From NCBI GenBank assembly GCA_024336345.1, contig JANFOG010000011.1, forward strand, positions 124,001 to 188,000: a stretch of 64,000 nt of DNA, written 5' to 3'. Shown here piece after piece: positions 20,484 to 34,466 of this stretch. Made by a program: the position numbers and the translations under genes. The DNA is from Mariannaea sp. PMI_226 (Eukaryota; Ascomycota; Sordariomycetes; Hypocreales; Nectriaceae). The first letter of the stretch is position 1. Each line of letters begins with the position of its first letter. The notes beneath the pieces were generated by a model. It saw only the letters and a list, made by a program, of their open reading frames with translations. It was not told the DNA's origin and searched no databases.

Positions 20484-23252
20484 ACATTATCCCAAAAAAA
20501 AACGGGATCTGGTCACCATAGCTGCCAACAATTAGATACATCAACGCAAATGAAGAAGTCTAATGTATATCATTTCATACCATGCTGGAATCATTCATAT
20601 CACATAACTTATTTCGTGTTTTTATCTCCTCCCGTTCGACTCGAGTGATGTTCTGTGTCTGTCCTTTGTCCATCCTGTCTATACTGACATCAAGGCGAAC
20701 TATACATAGGGAATGGTTGTCATTCATACATCGGGACCATCCGTCGACACCCTTTTCGTCTTACCACTTGGCTCCTAACTTGGCAACCGACTTAAGGCTC
20801 ACAGGACTCAGGCCTCCCCGTACCCTTTCCCCTTCATACATATACCATTATCGATATCATTCTTGATAAGATTGAGGCTCAATCCACGACGTGTTGAGTG
20901 GATACTTGCCCAATTATTATTAGGCGAGTGTGAGGATGTTGGACCCGCGATCCCCTGGCGCCTTGTGGAGCCATCGTGAGCCACATAGTCAAACATGTGA
21001 CACCTCTAGATACCTTTTCCTTTGACCCGGAGAATTTTGGCTTGGGAGGATGTTGTAAGTGAGCTGATGATTCCCAGGCATATCTTATCGGAGAAAAACC
21101 CCAAGCTACATATGCCACCATCTCCCATGTCCGCACTGCATTATGTCGGCATACCCTGTCCCTCATCCTTGTGGAGCACGAACGCTCCCTCCTTTGAGGA
21201 TCTATCTTTTATCACCAATGCCGACGATAATCAATTATTAGCTCCTTGTGGAAGTCAGCTATCTTCTCCACTCAGTCGCGGCCCCAGCGTCTCAAACCAC
21301 GCCATCTCCGTTTCTCTCTCTTCTTTTTGCCCCAGTGACTTAGTGCTCTCCACTAACTGAGCTCCAGTCCTGGAGACGGTTGATGTTCCGCTATCGCCTT
21401 TATGCAATATCTCATCACCGAACTGGCGGCAAATGGAGACGCTTGGAGAATCGATCGCAGGGGTCGAACTAAAAACTTCCCCAATATAGGGATCTTGACC
21501 CTCCGCTTTTGCTCAGGAGAATAGTAAACTTGGCAGCTCAATATCAGCCTCAACAGTGCTGAGAGTTGGGGGGAAGTAGTGGACAGGCCAGTAAGGTTTG
21601 ACGACACGGAGTGGACGAGCACCGCTGATATCGGTGTTTACGAAAGATAAAAGAACGGCAACAGGTGTGGCTAGCATGATGCTCTATCAATAGGCCAGGA
21701 TAAGAGTAAAGGCCTCAGTCAATGGGAATGCTTATTAAACGCTTTTGATACTCATGTTAGGGGACTAGCGACAGTACATGACATGATTTCATATGAAATA
21801 ATAGTAAATAAAGAAAAATGCAATCGTCATAAGGTGACAATCGCAGTGTGCAGTTAGGTGGGATAAGATGGCCCTGTTCCTCAGTATCCGTGACTGAAGA
21901 TTTATATGCAGCCCTGGCTTTCTCACTATACCAGTGGGGACATGAGGGATTTGCTCAACTAAACCTCGGTAAGGGAGCTGTGGCCTTCTAGCACTATTAT
22001 AATATTATGCGAATAAAAAAAAATAAAAATAAAAGGCAATAATGGGAATGATAGTATACTGCAACATAAGGTATATAAATAGATGATAAGATTGATACAC
22101 AGATCTACTGTAGTTTGGACATTGAGGATCTACTTGATCTAGGTCCTCCGTGCAGATAACCGAGTCAGGCACCAGACCATTCTTCCGCTTGTCCATGTCA
22201 TAATCCCTGACCCGAAAGCAGCGTTGCAAACTCTGGTAGAACAAGCTATCGGTCTTGGCAATGGAGGACTCGACGAAAAAAAATAAAAGGCCGAAAGTAT
22301 ATGGATGATACCTGAGCTATTTGCTTACGGTGGGCCATGCCGGAATAGCTACCCTTGTTAGGGTTAGGAAAGGGAGGCAAATGAAGCTTGATGATGGGAA
22401 TTCGGTCTTGGTAAATGCCATGAGATATAAAACGGGATGCTGTACGAAGAGAAAAGAAGAAAAAAGAGATTAATCGAAAAGACGAAAAGAACATTGCATT
22501 GTTGAGCATGATTTCGAATCAACCGTTGCATCTCCAGGGCAGCTCTGGACTAGTCTGGCATTTATGCCATTTTAGTTACCACTTCGCTGAAGAGCTTTAC
22601 GTGGGCATGACGTAAAACCCAGGGAGGTAATTCCAGCTCCAGTGGGTAACTATGGGAATGCTGGGTCTGTGTGGTGTCGGTTGGAATCTCAGAGGATCAA
22701 CAAACTAATCTCAACTGGGCTGCAGGGCTGAACCGGCTGGCAACAGTTGATTCACCATTGGCCAGGACAGCTCATGGGTAACTGATAGATTCGTAATGTC
22801 ATCCCCTACACAGTACAGATGTACTGGGCTCTAATCTGTATTTTCCTCACCTATTACTCATGGATTTTTAAGGTATTCGCATAAGAGGCTCTTGGCGGGT
22901 TAGTCATAGTCCAGTCAGCCACCCGGCGACAAGGAAGTCAAAAGAGATCAAGCTGGGCAATTAGGTCCGGAGCTAACAGCCGCAAAATGCAGGGAAGAAA
23001 CGCCCAAAGGGAGGGGCGGGAGCGAAAATGATAAGGTAAAAGAAAAATTAAAGTGAATAAGAAAAAAAAAGAGTCCATGCAGATCAATTACCTTAGTAAA
23101 GATTATGCTAGTCGGTTTCTGCGGTTGACCAACGGTTCGTGCCAAACCTCTCGAATAAATAAAAGCATGGCCTCCCGCCCCTCCTCGACCTCCTCCACCA
23201 AGCAAAGTTGGGCACCGAGGCTCATCCTGTCTTTGACACATTCTCGCCAAAG
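20484..23252. other. Intergenic, about 2.8 kb
   Basis: No supported gene. It is AT-rich around 21770-22110, with A/T runs near 22016. The final 90 bp hold an upstream ORF, listed separately. Confidence 0.55.
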
Positions 23253-23256
23253 ATGA
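23167..23256 (+). promoter_or_regulatory. Upstream ORF overlapping the LtrA start codon (ATGA)
   Basis: ATG at 23167 opens a 29-codon frame (MASRPSSTSS...). Its TGA stop at 23254-23256 overlaps the proposed main ATG at 23253-23255 as ATGA. It could be a regulatory uORF, or the true N-terminus separated from the main frame by a frameshift. Confidence 0.5.
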
Positions 23257-24685
23257 ACTGCAACGAACTCCAGGAACATGCCAAAGCGGCGTGCTACGTC
23301 GTTAAGAAACCGCGAGCGTTGCAATGGTTCTACAAAGGCCAGCTGTACAAGGAGAGCGAGGAGGAACGTCAGGCTGGTCGTTTCGAGCTGTTCCTAGATC
23401 TTTTGTGTAAAGCCCCCGTCTCCCCCCCCTCTCCCAATTGCATTGCTTTCATGATTCATTGCATCGGTAGCTAACGCTTTCTGCTTTTGCTCTTGGAAAA
23501 TAAACAGACGTCGCTATGGTCGCAAACTTCAGCGATGAGCTAGCTGAGCACCCCGATGGCAATCATCTCGTCAAGTACCTGCTAGTGTTCGCGCCGGCGT
23601 GGCATATCTGGGCCGACTTGCGAGAGATTATGAACTCGTACTACACCGACGACCTACCGCAACGCCTCGTCATCCTCTGGGTCATGGCCCTGCTGGTGCT
23701 ATACGCCAACAACGCCAACAGCGCCGACGAGGACATCCACGCCATGCGCACCACTGTCGGTGCCTACATCGTCGCCCGTTTCACCACCCTGTCGACCTTC
23801 CTCGTCACTTCCATCACCGCGTACCAGCATCGTGTGCAGGCCCGGATCATGGCCGCTTTCATGTTCGTCGGTCTCCTCATTACCATTCCGCTGTTTTTCG
23901 AAAGCGTGAGCATCCAGGCCAAGATTGCCGTTGTCACGGTGGCCATCTTCTACCAGGAAATCACCTGGGCTCTGACCCTGAGCCCTTGGATCAAGAAGAA
24001 GCTGCACCTATCCTACAGCACGGCTGTCGATATCGCGCACGAGGTGGATCGCATGGCTGCCTTCTTCATCATCATCCTGGGCGAGTTCGTGTACAGTATT
24101 ATTGTCGGCAACAAGACGGGCATCGGATTGACGTCTGGATACGCAAAAGCCGTGTGTACGTTGATTATCGCCTTTAGTCTGAACTGGATATACGCCAGTG
24201 GCGACGGAAGCGTCCAGGCCACTCACCCCATCCGAAGGTCCGCTTGGACCGCGTTCGGCTTCTTCCTGCTGCACCTACCCTTGTCGGCATCATTTCTCAT
24301 CGGAGGCCACATCTGCGCCATCAGCACGGGCATCGAGGAGTTTGAGGACGGCCAGCGGTGGCTGCTTGGAGGAGGCCTTGGCGTGGGTATGTTTTGTCTG
24401 TGGATCTACGGCATGCTGTATCGAGTCGACGGCGAGGACAACTTGATACTTGGTCAGTTGCCAAGAATACTGATGCGCCTGGTGGTTGCCATCATTCTCA
24501 TCGTACTTCCGGTGACACACGACCATCTCGATGCGGAGGATTTCATGTGGATTGTCATGAGTCTCTTCGCGTTCCTCTTAATATGGGAAACCATTGGCGG
24601 GTTGTCAAAGTCATCCGCCGTCTTTGAACCTTGGACCAACCGACAGCCGCCGTCCGAGAGTGATGCTGAGGCCTTGAATGAGTAA
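23253..24685 (+). CDS. Low-temperature-requirement A (LtrA) family membrane protein
   Basis: Exons 23253-23406 and 23508-24685, 443 aa. The intron splits the Tyr codon in FELFLDLLYVAMVANFSDEL, which is the conserved LtrA entry motif. The soluble N-terminal part carries ALQWFYKGQLY and EERQAGRFELF. About eight to ten hydrophobic helices follow, including AFFIIILGEFVYSIIVG and HICAISTGIEEF. LtrA was named in Listeria for growth at low temperature. Many fungi have homologues and their transport function is unknown. The start is uncertain. The same frame stays open back to a stop at 23160-23162 and looks coding (GTEAHPVFDTFSPK) but has no upstream ATG. A second possibility is an exon starting near 23077 spliced to about 23203. 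The 3' half is solid. Confidence 0.85.
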
Positions 24686-25165
24686 TAAGGTGGGAATAGT
24701 TCTGAAAGAGCCTATTTTGGTCAACGCTATGGAACAGGTTCACAATATATTACAAGCGGAAACAATATAGCGTTTGTAGGAGGAGATGAAGGGGGCATAA
24801 TGATTTTGACGAATACCCATATTTTGCTGTTTGGATCAACTAAATTAAGACGGGGTTAAGTTCTAGTTGTCAACATTATAGTTAGGCATATATATATATA
24901 TATGAATACATAGTAATTACTTTAAGCAATGGAGCAACTAATAATAAAATCAAACGAGGTTTGTGTGTGGTCGGGTTACCACCAACCCAGAGTAGGAGCT
25001 TCGCTTCTGATATCGGAGCTTCGTGAAAGCGGGCGCCGCGGCCTCGCCGTGACACGTTTTGGGGCGAGGTTTTGGCGCTTGAGTGAGATATGTCGACATA
25101 GAACCTGTATTTTGTTTCCAGAAGTTACTCCCTTTTTCCAAGGTCTATCTTGAACGTATGCCCTG

Positions 25166-25184
25166 CCCCCCCCCCCCCCCCCCC
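25166..25184. repeat. Poly(C) tract, about 19 bp
   Basis: Homopolymer run in noncoding DNA. Confidence 0.85.
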
Positions 25185-26625
25185 GGTTCTCCCCTTGCTT
25201 GGCTGAAATTGGAGAGTCATTAGCTTGCACCGCCACGAGAGCCCAGAGACGATCAATTCCCCCGGAGACGGAGGTGGGTCTGCAATGAGGAATCCGTTCA
25301 ATTCACCACCAGGCAGGGCTGCTTACCTACCGAGTGCGAGTAGAGCACAGTAATTTGTAATTATTGCACTGCCACATCACTCACTCACCTCTTGCGTTGA
25401 CTGTGGCGCATAAGGGTCCCTCAACGGGAGATCGGATACGCCAGGTTCCGATACTGTTTGGGGTTTCTGCAACAAGAAGTTTCCCGAAGCCGAATGCGAG
25501 GCAGCCAATTGTTCCCAACGTAGACGCCAGGTAACAGTCAAGTTTCCATGGGGATCTTGCCAAGCTTCTGAGCAGTTGAACTCCAATCAATTGAGGAGAT
25601 TCTCTTTTTTTTCTTTCTTTCTTTTTTTTTCTAGGTTGTAATTTGACTCTTCAATTTGGCCCGAGTCAAGCTGCCCCGCGCCGGGTGCGGAGTACGGGGT
25701 AGGTGACTATTAGACCATTGCATGTACATACTGTGCAGGAGAGAGTACCTCTGCAGATCTATGTGTTTATCACAGATAAGTGCGTAGTTGTCAATTAGAT
25801 TCCAAAGGCACGGCGATACGCGAAATGCTGTCACTCTTCGGCTGCCTAGACAACCTAAAGTAAAAGAAGCATCTGGATAACCTTGGGGGGCACGCTCAAG
25901 TGTGAGTGTGAGGGGCAAGAGAGTTACGCACTGAGCTACATACTAAGTTGGTATGTACTTACATGATCAAGGGGGCTGTGCTGCGGCACTCTTTGATTTG
26001 AAGTGTGTCAGTGACACCATCATGGATCCACGCATGCTCAAAGGCGAGTGAGGGGGCTCTGAGAGGCCTTGACCCCTCCATTAGCTAGAGGGACCGGCGG
26101 TCCCTTGTCCCCTGGTTTCCCATTGCCCCCCTCCCAATCCAGGCGTAATGGTACCTACTACACGCAGAAATCTGTAATACAGGCGCTCCATGGAATCCTG
26201 CGTCAGTGTACTCTAGACTACCTACCCTGCCTACCTATGCCGGTTAGAGATACGCACGACGACGTACGTAAGGTATGCAGCCCAGCAGCATGATGAGTAA
26301 AAGCCCCAACACAACATGTGGCAACTCGACTTGACAGTCTGGCCTGGTGCTAAACCAAACCCTGCAGTTCGTCAGCGGTCGGCGGCATCCCACGACACCT
26401 CCCCCTGTCGAGTCCCCGTTATTGAATAGTTACATAAGTTCGCCGTACCTACCTCTCCGGCTCCATCTTCATCACACTTCAGCCTTTTGTTTTTTTTACT
26501 CACATCTCACATCTTCAAACTTCACCTCTACAGGCACAGGTTCACATATTTCAACCCCGTGTCCTCACTCTCCCCACTCCCGCCTTACTCGAGCACACTT
26601 CGACACCGCTTTGCGATCCCTTGCG

Positions 26626-26638
26626 CCCCCCCCCCCCC
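26626..26638. repeat. Poly(C) tract, about 13 bp, in the WW-gene leader
   Basis: Homopolymer run ending 36 bp upstream of the ATG at 26675. Confidence 0.85.
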
Positions 26639-26674
26639 GGATCTACTTCATCCTTTACACATCCCGCCTCCTTC

Positions 26675-27769
26675 ATGGACGATTTCGCTCCTCCAAGTGG
26701 TCCCCCGCCTCCCAAGGCCCCCGAAGTTCCCGAGGGTTGGGTGGCACGATGGAACGACCAGTACAAAGAATGGTGAGTCTTTTTTTCCTTCTCCCATTTG
26801 CATTCTCAACACCCAGTTTTGCTCCCCCCACCCCTCCGCATCGCATTATCAACTTGGCCTAATCTCCCCCCCTCACTCGCAGGTTCTATGTCAACGTCCA
26901 CACCAAGGTCTCGCAATGGGATAAGCCCACCACTCCCGCCTATCCCGCGGGCGAGAGTGCTCCCGGCGGTCCTCCTCCGGGGTACACACCCGGCAACGCA
27001 CCTACTCCCTCTGACGTGAAGAAGAACCCTTACGATGACCCAGTCAATCGCGCCGGTAACACTTCCTACCAGGAAGACGAGGACGCCAAGCTCGCCGCCC
27101 GGCTCCAAGCTGAAGAAGATGCGCGCTCCCGCGGTCATGGCAGCGGCAACGGCACCCCCAACCCCATCCCCGGCTACGGCTCTCCCAGTCCCGGCCAGAG
27201 CTCATATCCCTCAGAGTTGCCTCCCCGCGACAGGGGGAGGAGCGGTGGTGGCTTCCTTGGCAAGCTCCTCGGAAAGGGCAAGCAGATGGGCGGTTCACAT
27301 GGTGGCGGCCAATATGGTGGTGGTCAATATGGTGGTGGCTATCAACAACCACAACAGCAGTACTACCAGCAGCCCCCTCAGGGCTATCCCGGACAGGGCC
27401 CTCCCGGAGGATACTACGGCCAGCCACCCTACGGCCAGGCGCCTTATGGTCAGCAACCGTACGGTCAGGCACCATACGGCGGCGGCGGCTACGGTCAGCA
27501 GGGCTACTATGGCCAGCAACCCGGAAAGCAGAAGAGCAGCGGAATGGGTATGGCTGGAGGTGCCGCCCTCGGTCTCGGTGCTGGTCTAATCGGTGGTGCC
27601 CTGATCGCCGATGCAATTGATGATCACGAACAAGAAGCTTATCAGGACGGATACCGTAAGTGCATTCTTTTCCTCTGTTATGCCCCTGGACGTGCCGACG
27701 GCTTGCTAACATATTCCCTTTCCAGAGGATGGCGCCGACGGTGGTGACTTTGGCGGCGATGACTTCTAA
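26675..27769 (+). CDS. WW-domain protein with Q/G/Y-rich region and glycine-zipper segment
   Basis: Exons 26675-26772, 26883-27655 and 27726-27769 give 304 aa. A proline-rich start leads to a WW domain at about residues 18-48, with Trp22 and Trp46; the first intron falls inside the codon for Trp33. A polar linker includes KLAARLQAEEDAR. From about residue 150 the chain is Q/G/Y/P-rich, with repeats such as GGGQY and PYGQ(A/Q). It then has a glycine-zipper-like hydrophobic segment (GMAGGAALGLGAGLIGGALIADAID) and ends acidic (GGDFGGDDF). WW domains bind Pro-rich ligands. The low-complexity part resembles prion-like, condensate-forming sequences. I know of no assigned pathway for this fungal family. 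It is convergent with EMC7. Confidence 0.92.
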
Positions 27770-28246
27770 TCCACGTTGAGTCGCCGAATTAGCCGACATT
27801 GGCAGCCATACCATTCTATAGTAAATACTTGATGATGATGAAACAAGACCGGGTAGGACCGGGTTTGCTGTTTTTCTGTCATACTTCATACTACACGCGT
27901 CAATGAGTTATGTATTGGGATACCTCATTATTTGGATCGGGTTTATTTACACATGAGAAAGAGGGAGAGCGTTAGGATTCCCTTCATCACGAGCTGGAGA
28001 TGCTCTATTGCTCCAATTAAATCAAGTTAGCAAGTCCATTCCTTGCAAACAACGGAAAAAGTGCATGATCCATCTCATTATATATATTGCTTTCGAGCCT
28101 ACTGAGATGGCCAGTAATCAATCAGCTCTAATAATGTATATTCAAAAAGAAAAATCTCGCCCTATGCATGCATGTTTCGTGGCCCATGATCCAAAAACAA
28201 AATGAGCATAATCATACCAATTTTTTCCCGCAAACCGACAGCACAA
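27770..28246. other. Convergent 3' intergenic spacer
   Basis: About 480 bp between the 3' ends of the WW-domain gene and EMC7. I see nothing but probable UTRs. Confidence 0.6.
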
Positions 28247-29174
28247 TTACTTCTTCGCACCTTGGTTCTTGCCGGTCTCCTTCTTGCCCGCTCCGGCCAA
28301 GTAGGCGGCCATGTCGAAACTTCCTAGCGGGTTCTCTGCGGCTTGGCCTCCATTCATCACAGCACTGACAGGGCTCTTTCTCTGCTGCTCCTCGAACTCG
28401 GCACGTAGCTCAGGGTCCACTAGGTTATTGGAGTTAGCCAAACCCATCCATCTCGGGTATAGGGGGAGGAAAAGGGGCGGGAGGGGAGAAATATGGTACA
28501 GGACATACTATTTTCCACGAGCTTTGGCATTCCGAAGAACAAACCCATGCTGACAAGACCCATGAGAATCATGGGGTTCTTGAGAATGGAGAGAACGGAG
28601 ACTGGTTGAGATGTTAGCTTCAGCACCTATTAAAATAATAAACTGGACGGCCAAAAAGGCTCCCCTTGTCGCATTGATCGATATCGCAATGTTCAGGGTC
28701 GCCCAAAGACCAGTCCGAATCTCCCCACTTACACGTAGGTCTCTCGACGAAATATGACTTGGTTCTAACCGCGCGAACCTCGATTCCTCTGCCACCGCTT
28801 CCGCCCCTCAACGGCACGGCTTCGCCCTTGTTCTCCCAATCGTTGCCTCGATACGTCTCCCACGCCTGCACGGGAACCTTCTCGTCGAGAGCAATATCCA
28901 CGCGGAGCGGGGAGTACACCTCGGTCGGGCAGTGGACATCGACAAGGTACGACCCGGGCGTCACATTCTGGAAGACGAAGGTGTTGCTCGTCGACAGCGG
29001 CGCCGAGAACTGCGCGCCCAGGTTGCTCAACGTGGCATGAGTGTTGGGGGACAGGCCAAAGGGATTGGGCTTAGAGGGGAGGTACAGCGTCAGGGAGGCA
29101 GCGGAAACGACGGCGGGGAGGGCGAGGAGGGCGAATACGCCCAAGATGGCGTCTACGCGGGCGGCGGGACGCAT
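28247..29174 (-). CDS. EMC7: ER membrane protein complex subunit 7 (EMC7)
   Basis: Exons 29174-28733, 28601-28509 and 28419-28247, 235 aa. The signal peptide is about residues 1-26 (ALLALPAVVSA). The lumenal beta-sandwich region (DUF2012/EMC7 type) includes NTFVFQNVTPGSYLVDV and the PLRVDI stretch. One transmembrane helix lies at about 152-172 (ILKNPMILMGLVSMGLFFGMP). The cytosolic tail starts with the conserved MDPELRAEFEEQQ, created exactly by the second splice. EMC7 is a subunit of the ER membrane complex, an insertase for tail-anchored and polytopic proteins. Length and layout fit fungal EMC7. Confidence 0.92.
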
Positions 29175-29897
29175 TGTGTTCGGCTCGGTGGTGATAAGAT
29201 GTCGAACACTCGAGAACACGATTGGTGGCGTTGGATAGAGACGGGGGTTTATTAAGGCGATGTGGTTGAGGTTGCGACAGCGGGGGGTGGATTTCGTAAT
29301 TGAAAAAAAGAATGGACCAATCATGATGCTTGCTCTTGAGTGGCCAGAGCGCGAACACTTTTGGGGTAGCAGCCTCCGCAAACCAGCACAGGCAAGATAG
29401 GTACCTCTTTAGGAAGGTCCTGCAGGGTAGTGACGTTGCATAGGACGGGACCTTGATCAACTTGGGTTCTTATTGATTGCAATCTTGAGTACAAGATGCT
29501 GTAGATAGCTTGTAGGTAATGTCTATAACAGGTCCATCTTTCCCCCTTCTTTACGTATCGGAAGCTCTAGTATAAAGAAAATGAGGAGATGGGCAGGTAT
29601 GTCGGTATTGTGGGCGAAACACCCTATATACATGGAATTACTGTAATAACAAAGCGTAAAGATCGCATCAAGTCTACATCACAGGCAAAAAAAAAAAAAA
29701 AAGGTAATGTCAAGTGTTCGTAAAAGAAAAACCGGAAAACGCATAATAATTGATCTAATTAAAAAAAGGAAGGGATGGCTTTCCCAATGGGAGGGTATTC
29801 GTTCATCCACAGAATCCGGTCACTCCTCCAGCCTACAAAGCGCCCAATAACTCATCATTCAGGGAGAGAGGTACTACAATGAGGTGCATCGTCACAT
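29175..29897. other. Intergenic spacer
   Basis: About 720 bp between two minus-strand genes, holding the EMC7 promoter and the 3' flank of the sulfhydrylase. It has a poly(A) run at about 29686-29702 and no gene signal. Confidence 0.6.
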
Positions 29898-31749
<1,852 letters not shown>

Positions 31750-31817
31750 GGTTGGACAAAATGTAGTGTTTCGAGAAGATTGTGTAATTAAGACTGATGA
31801 TCAGAAGTATAGACAGG

Positions 31818-31837
31818 GAGAGAGAGAGAGAGAGAGG
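31818..31837. repeat. (AG)n microsatellite
   Basis: About ten AG units upstream of the sulfhydrylase ATG, probably in its leader. Confidence 0.9.
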
Positions 31838-31926
31838 GAAGAAAGTGATGGGAGAGGAGTTCAGAGGAGGAGGAGCTGTATCTTCTTCCGTAAGTCGGCA
31901 GATCGTGCCATTTATCCTTTATACTT

Positions 31927-31941
31927 CCCCCCCCCCCCCCC
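31927..31941. repeat. Poly(C) tract, about 15 bp
   Basis: Homopolymer about 180 bp upstream of the sulfhydrylase start; poly(G) on the coding strand. Confidence 0.85.
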
Positions 31942-33793
31942 TGACATGCTTCCGTCTCTCACTTCTTCGTACCTTGTTAGACTACACCTCCCAATGTCAC
32001 AGCTGAAGCACCTCATGCGTTCCATGGTTGTCAGTCGTATCGTTTCCTAGTGCCCAGAGGCTTGCCCCACGACTGAAAGCGTCATCCCAAGCCACTTCGG
32101 GCAAGTATGTGGGGTGGTTGGCTTGAGCACGCCATCGACAAACACGTCCAGTCTCCCACGCTCTGAGCTCGCTTCATTCGCTGCCCTTGGTGAAATGGCT
32201 TGATGTTTGTCTTTGCGCTGCGCATTGTTTTTACAAAATCCCTCCCGGTTGCCGTAGCTCTCTTATTGAGACCTCTTTCTTGTCGGCTAACGGGGCTGAA
32301 CCGAGGTCCGGTGCAGGTTTGGTGGTGTGCTTTGATACATTGTATTTGCTCGCATGGCTATGTCGTCATATTACGAGTTGCTTTGATTGCCCCCGATTTC
32401 GGACGTTGGACCCTGGGCCTGATGAGAAGCTACATGCGGGAGAGCCTCACATTACCTGAGGTAGGGGCTGTACGCAGTAACAGGAGTATGTATGGCGTCT
32501 GGTAGTTCTTTGTCCCCTATCTGTCTGGCTGATGCTGAGGCGGGGTGGCTTACATTCATCCTGCACTTCGGCAGGTGCTTACAGGATGATAGATGCATAT
32601 ACATACATCCAGCGCAAGCGTCCATCATCGCCCCCCTTGTTCCTGGAGGGGGGAGGGGCTGTGCGGACGACCTCTACAACGTATAAGAATAGTAACTCCA
32701 AAGTAACCTTAAGCTAGAGAGGGGCGAACTTGAGATTATCTCGGGTACGAGGCTAAAACTGGGACGCGCGGGGACACAGGTAACGAATTACTTGGATAAG
32801 AGCTTGATGAGAGAGTTTCATCGATACAGCAGCAAACAAACTGCAACCCGCAATCACATCTCGGGTCGGCCCAGGAGAAGAGGGGGTGTGGGATAGCTAC
32901 GTCTCGCGCAACGTCTCGCACAACGTGGGAATGATCGCCGTTGAACATAGCTAGCTCCAATGTCGTTCATCCAAGCCATTACCAAATGACCCGGCGTAAT
33001 GGTGCAATATGTGTTCCTCCGTATGACAACGGGACAAACTTCGATTGGTGATCTGCCCTCTAGGCCAAAGAGATGAGCTCTCTTAAAAAAAAAAAACCAT
33101 TGTTGGGGGGGCTCGTGGTCATGACAGGGATTTCAAGCCGCTGCGGCAATAAGCTGGAAAGCCACATCGAGGCTTGGTTCTCGAGGCGTCGCACAGCCAG
33201 CCGGAAGAGGCACAAGCTTTGGCAGAGGAGCTAGTAACTTACATCAGATTCCCTCGAGTTATCCCGCTCCAAACCAAACCAACATCACTTCTGTCAAATG
33301 ACCTCTCCCAATCCCTTCATTCCGCTGACGGTTCACATCAAATCATGTCGAAATAGTAACAATAACCTGACTCGTACAAGGCCAATCAGCCATGTGAAAA
33401 AGCGAAGCTCTGTTGTGACAGCCTGTTCTTGGTTCTATAGGCTGAGTGAGCTACCTTTGAGTTCGTGAATGGGTTGAAAAAGAAAAAAAGAAACGCCTAG
33501 GCTCAAAAATGGTGGCCTACTCCAAATGCCCAGATTGATGATATCTCCCTTCGTCCATTTCCGGCTTTGTATCCCGTCCGCCAACCCCAAAACGCCTTCT
33601 CCCATATCCCTTTCCTGGATTCATTTCAAGTCTCATCCTTGTATTATTGCGCCATGACCTGAATAACCAACTGGCATTCCATCTCATTCCCGAAGTTTTA
33701 AAAAAAAAAAGACCGATTGCCGCCAGTTATTGTTGAGGCATAATGCTCGTATGCGTTCATGCTGTACGTCTCTCCGGCCTGCCCTTGCCCTTG

Positions 33794-34466
33794 TTACACC
33801 TGTTGCATTTGGTGATGAACATCCTTGGGTGATCGTGCCGCTCTCATAAACATTTCCTTGGCCATGAGAATAGTTGTAGCGATCCAAGATGTGAATTGGG
33901 CTGCGGACACCACTGTATCTGCTCTGCCAGCGCTACAGACAGTGCCGCTGCAAAATCGCAAGTTGCTGATGAAAACGGCGAGAGCAATGAAACCACCAAA
34001 GTAAAACGCCGTGTTGACCATTTCAATTGTGATGGCGATGTATGAGTGCGAGAATCGAGGAGCAAATCGAGGGACCACCTCAAGGTAAATGACAGATAGA
34101 ATGGAGAATACCGAGATAAAGATGAGGAAGTTGAATGGCGCCGGAGATGAAGTCCGACTTGACATCATAAACCAATGTACAACTGTTGTGCCATGACACA
34201 GGATATTAGCCACGAATGAAGGAGAAAGGACACCACTCTCAAGTTCTCAAAAAAAAAATAAAAAAAAATAGGAAGAAATTCAACCGATCATCGTTGGCCT
34301 TTCTTTTGCTTACTGCGCGTAGAAACTGCAAGTAGTGTTGACCTGACCAGTTGAACTTGAAAGAACCAGTAATCGCCTACTCACCATATGAACTGAGACC
34401 AATACTGGTCAGACCCAAGGCAACCTGCAAACCCCGCAGGATGGAGATTGTCGCGATACGAGCCAT
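33794..34466 (-). CDS. MARVEL-type four-helix membrane protein
   Basis: Exons 34466-34385 and 34182-33794, 156 aa, with a 202-bp intron that is long for this window. The join yields IGLSSYVVHWFMMSS, the usual first loop of fungal MARVEL proteins. Four hydrophobic segments: about residues 4-28, 43-62, 76-95 and 116-135. The third-to-fourth loop has Cys, Cys and an AAQF stretch. A short basic C-tail follows. Fungal members include Nce102-like plasma-membrane and eisosome-associated proteins, but this one is only family-level similar. Function is unassigned. Confidence 0.82.

Larger units (their letters stand above)
24686..26674. other. Intergenic, about 2 kb
   Basis: No supported gene. It contains a (TA)n tract at 24889-24903, a 19-bp poly(C) run at 25166-25184, a T/C-rich patch at 25600-25632, and another poly(C) run at 26626-26638 just upstream of the WW-domain gene. 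Confidence 0.6.
31750..33793. other. Intergenic, about 2 kb, including the sulfhydrylase promoter
   Basis: Contains (AG)n at 31818-31837 and poly(C) at 31927-31941. I found no perfect CYS3/MetR-type ATGRYRYCAT site in the nearest few hundred bases. No gene is supported. Confidence 0.55.

Noticed and set aside
21380..21480. Possible tRNA because of a GGTCGAAC-like word
   Set aside because: No cloverleaf arms or acceptor pairing could be built around it.
23516..24639. Several long antisense and shifted frames across the LtrA gene
   Set aside because: Shadows caused by the GC-rich third positions of the real gene.
27044..27889. 281-codon antisense frame opposite the WW-domain gene
   Set aside because: Arg/His-rich shadow of the Q/G/Y repeat codons; the + strand gene has proper introns and a WW domain.
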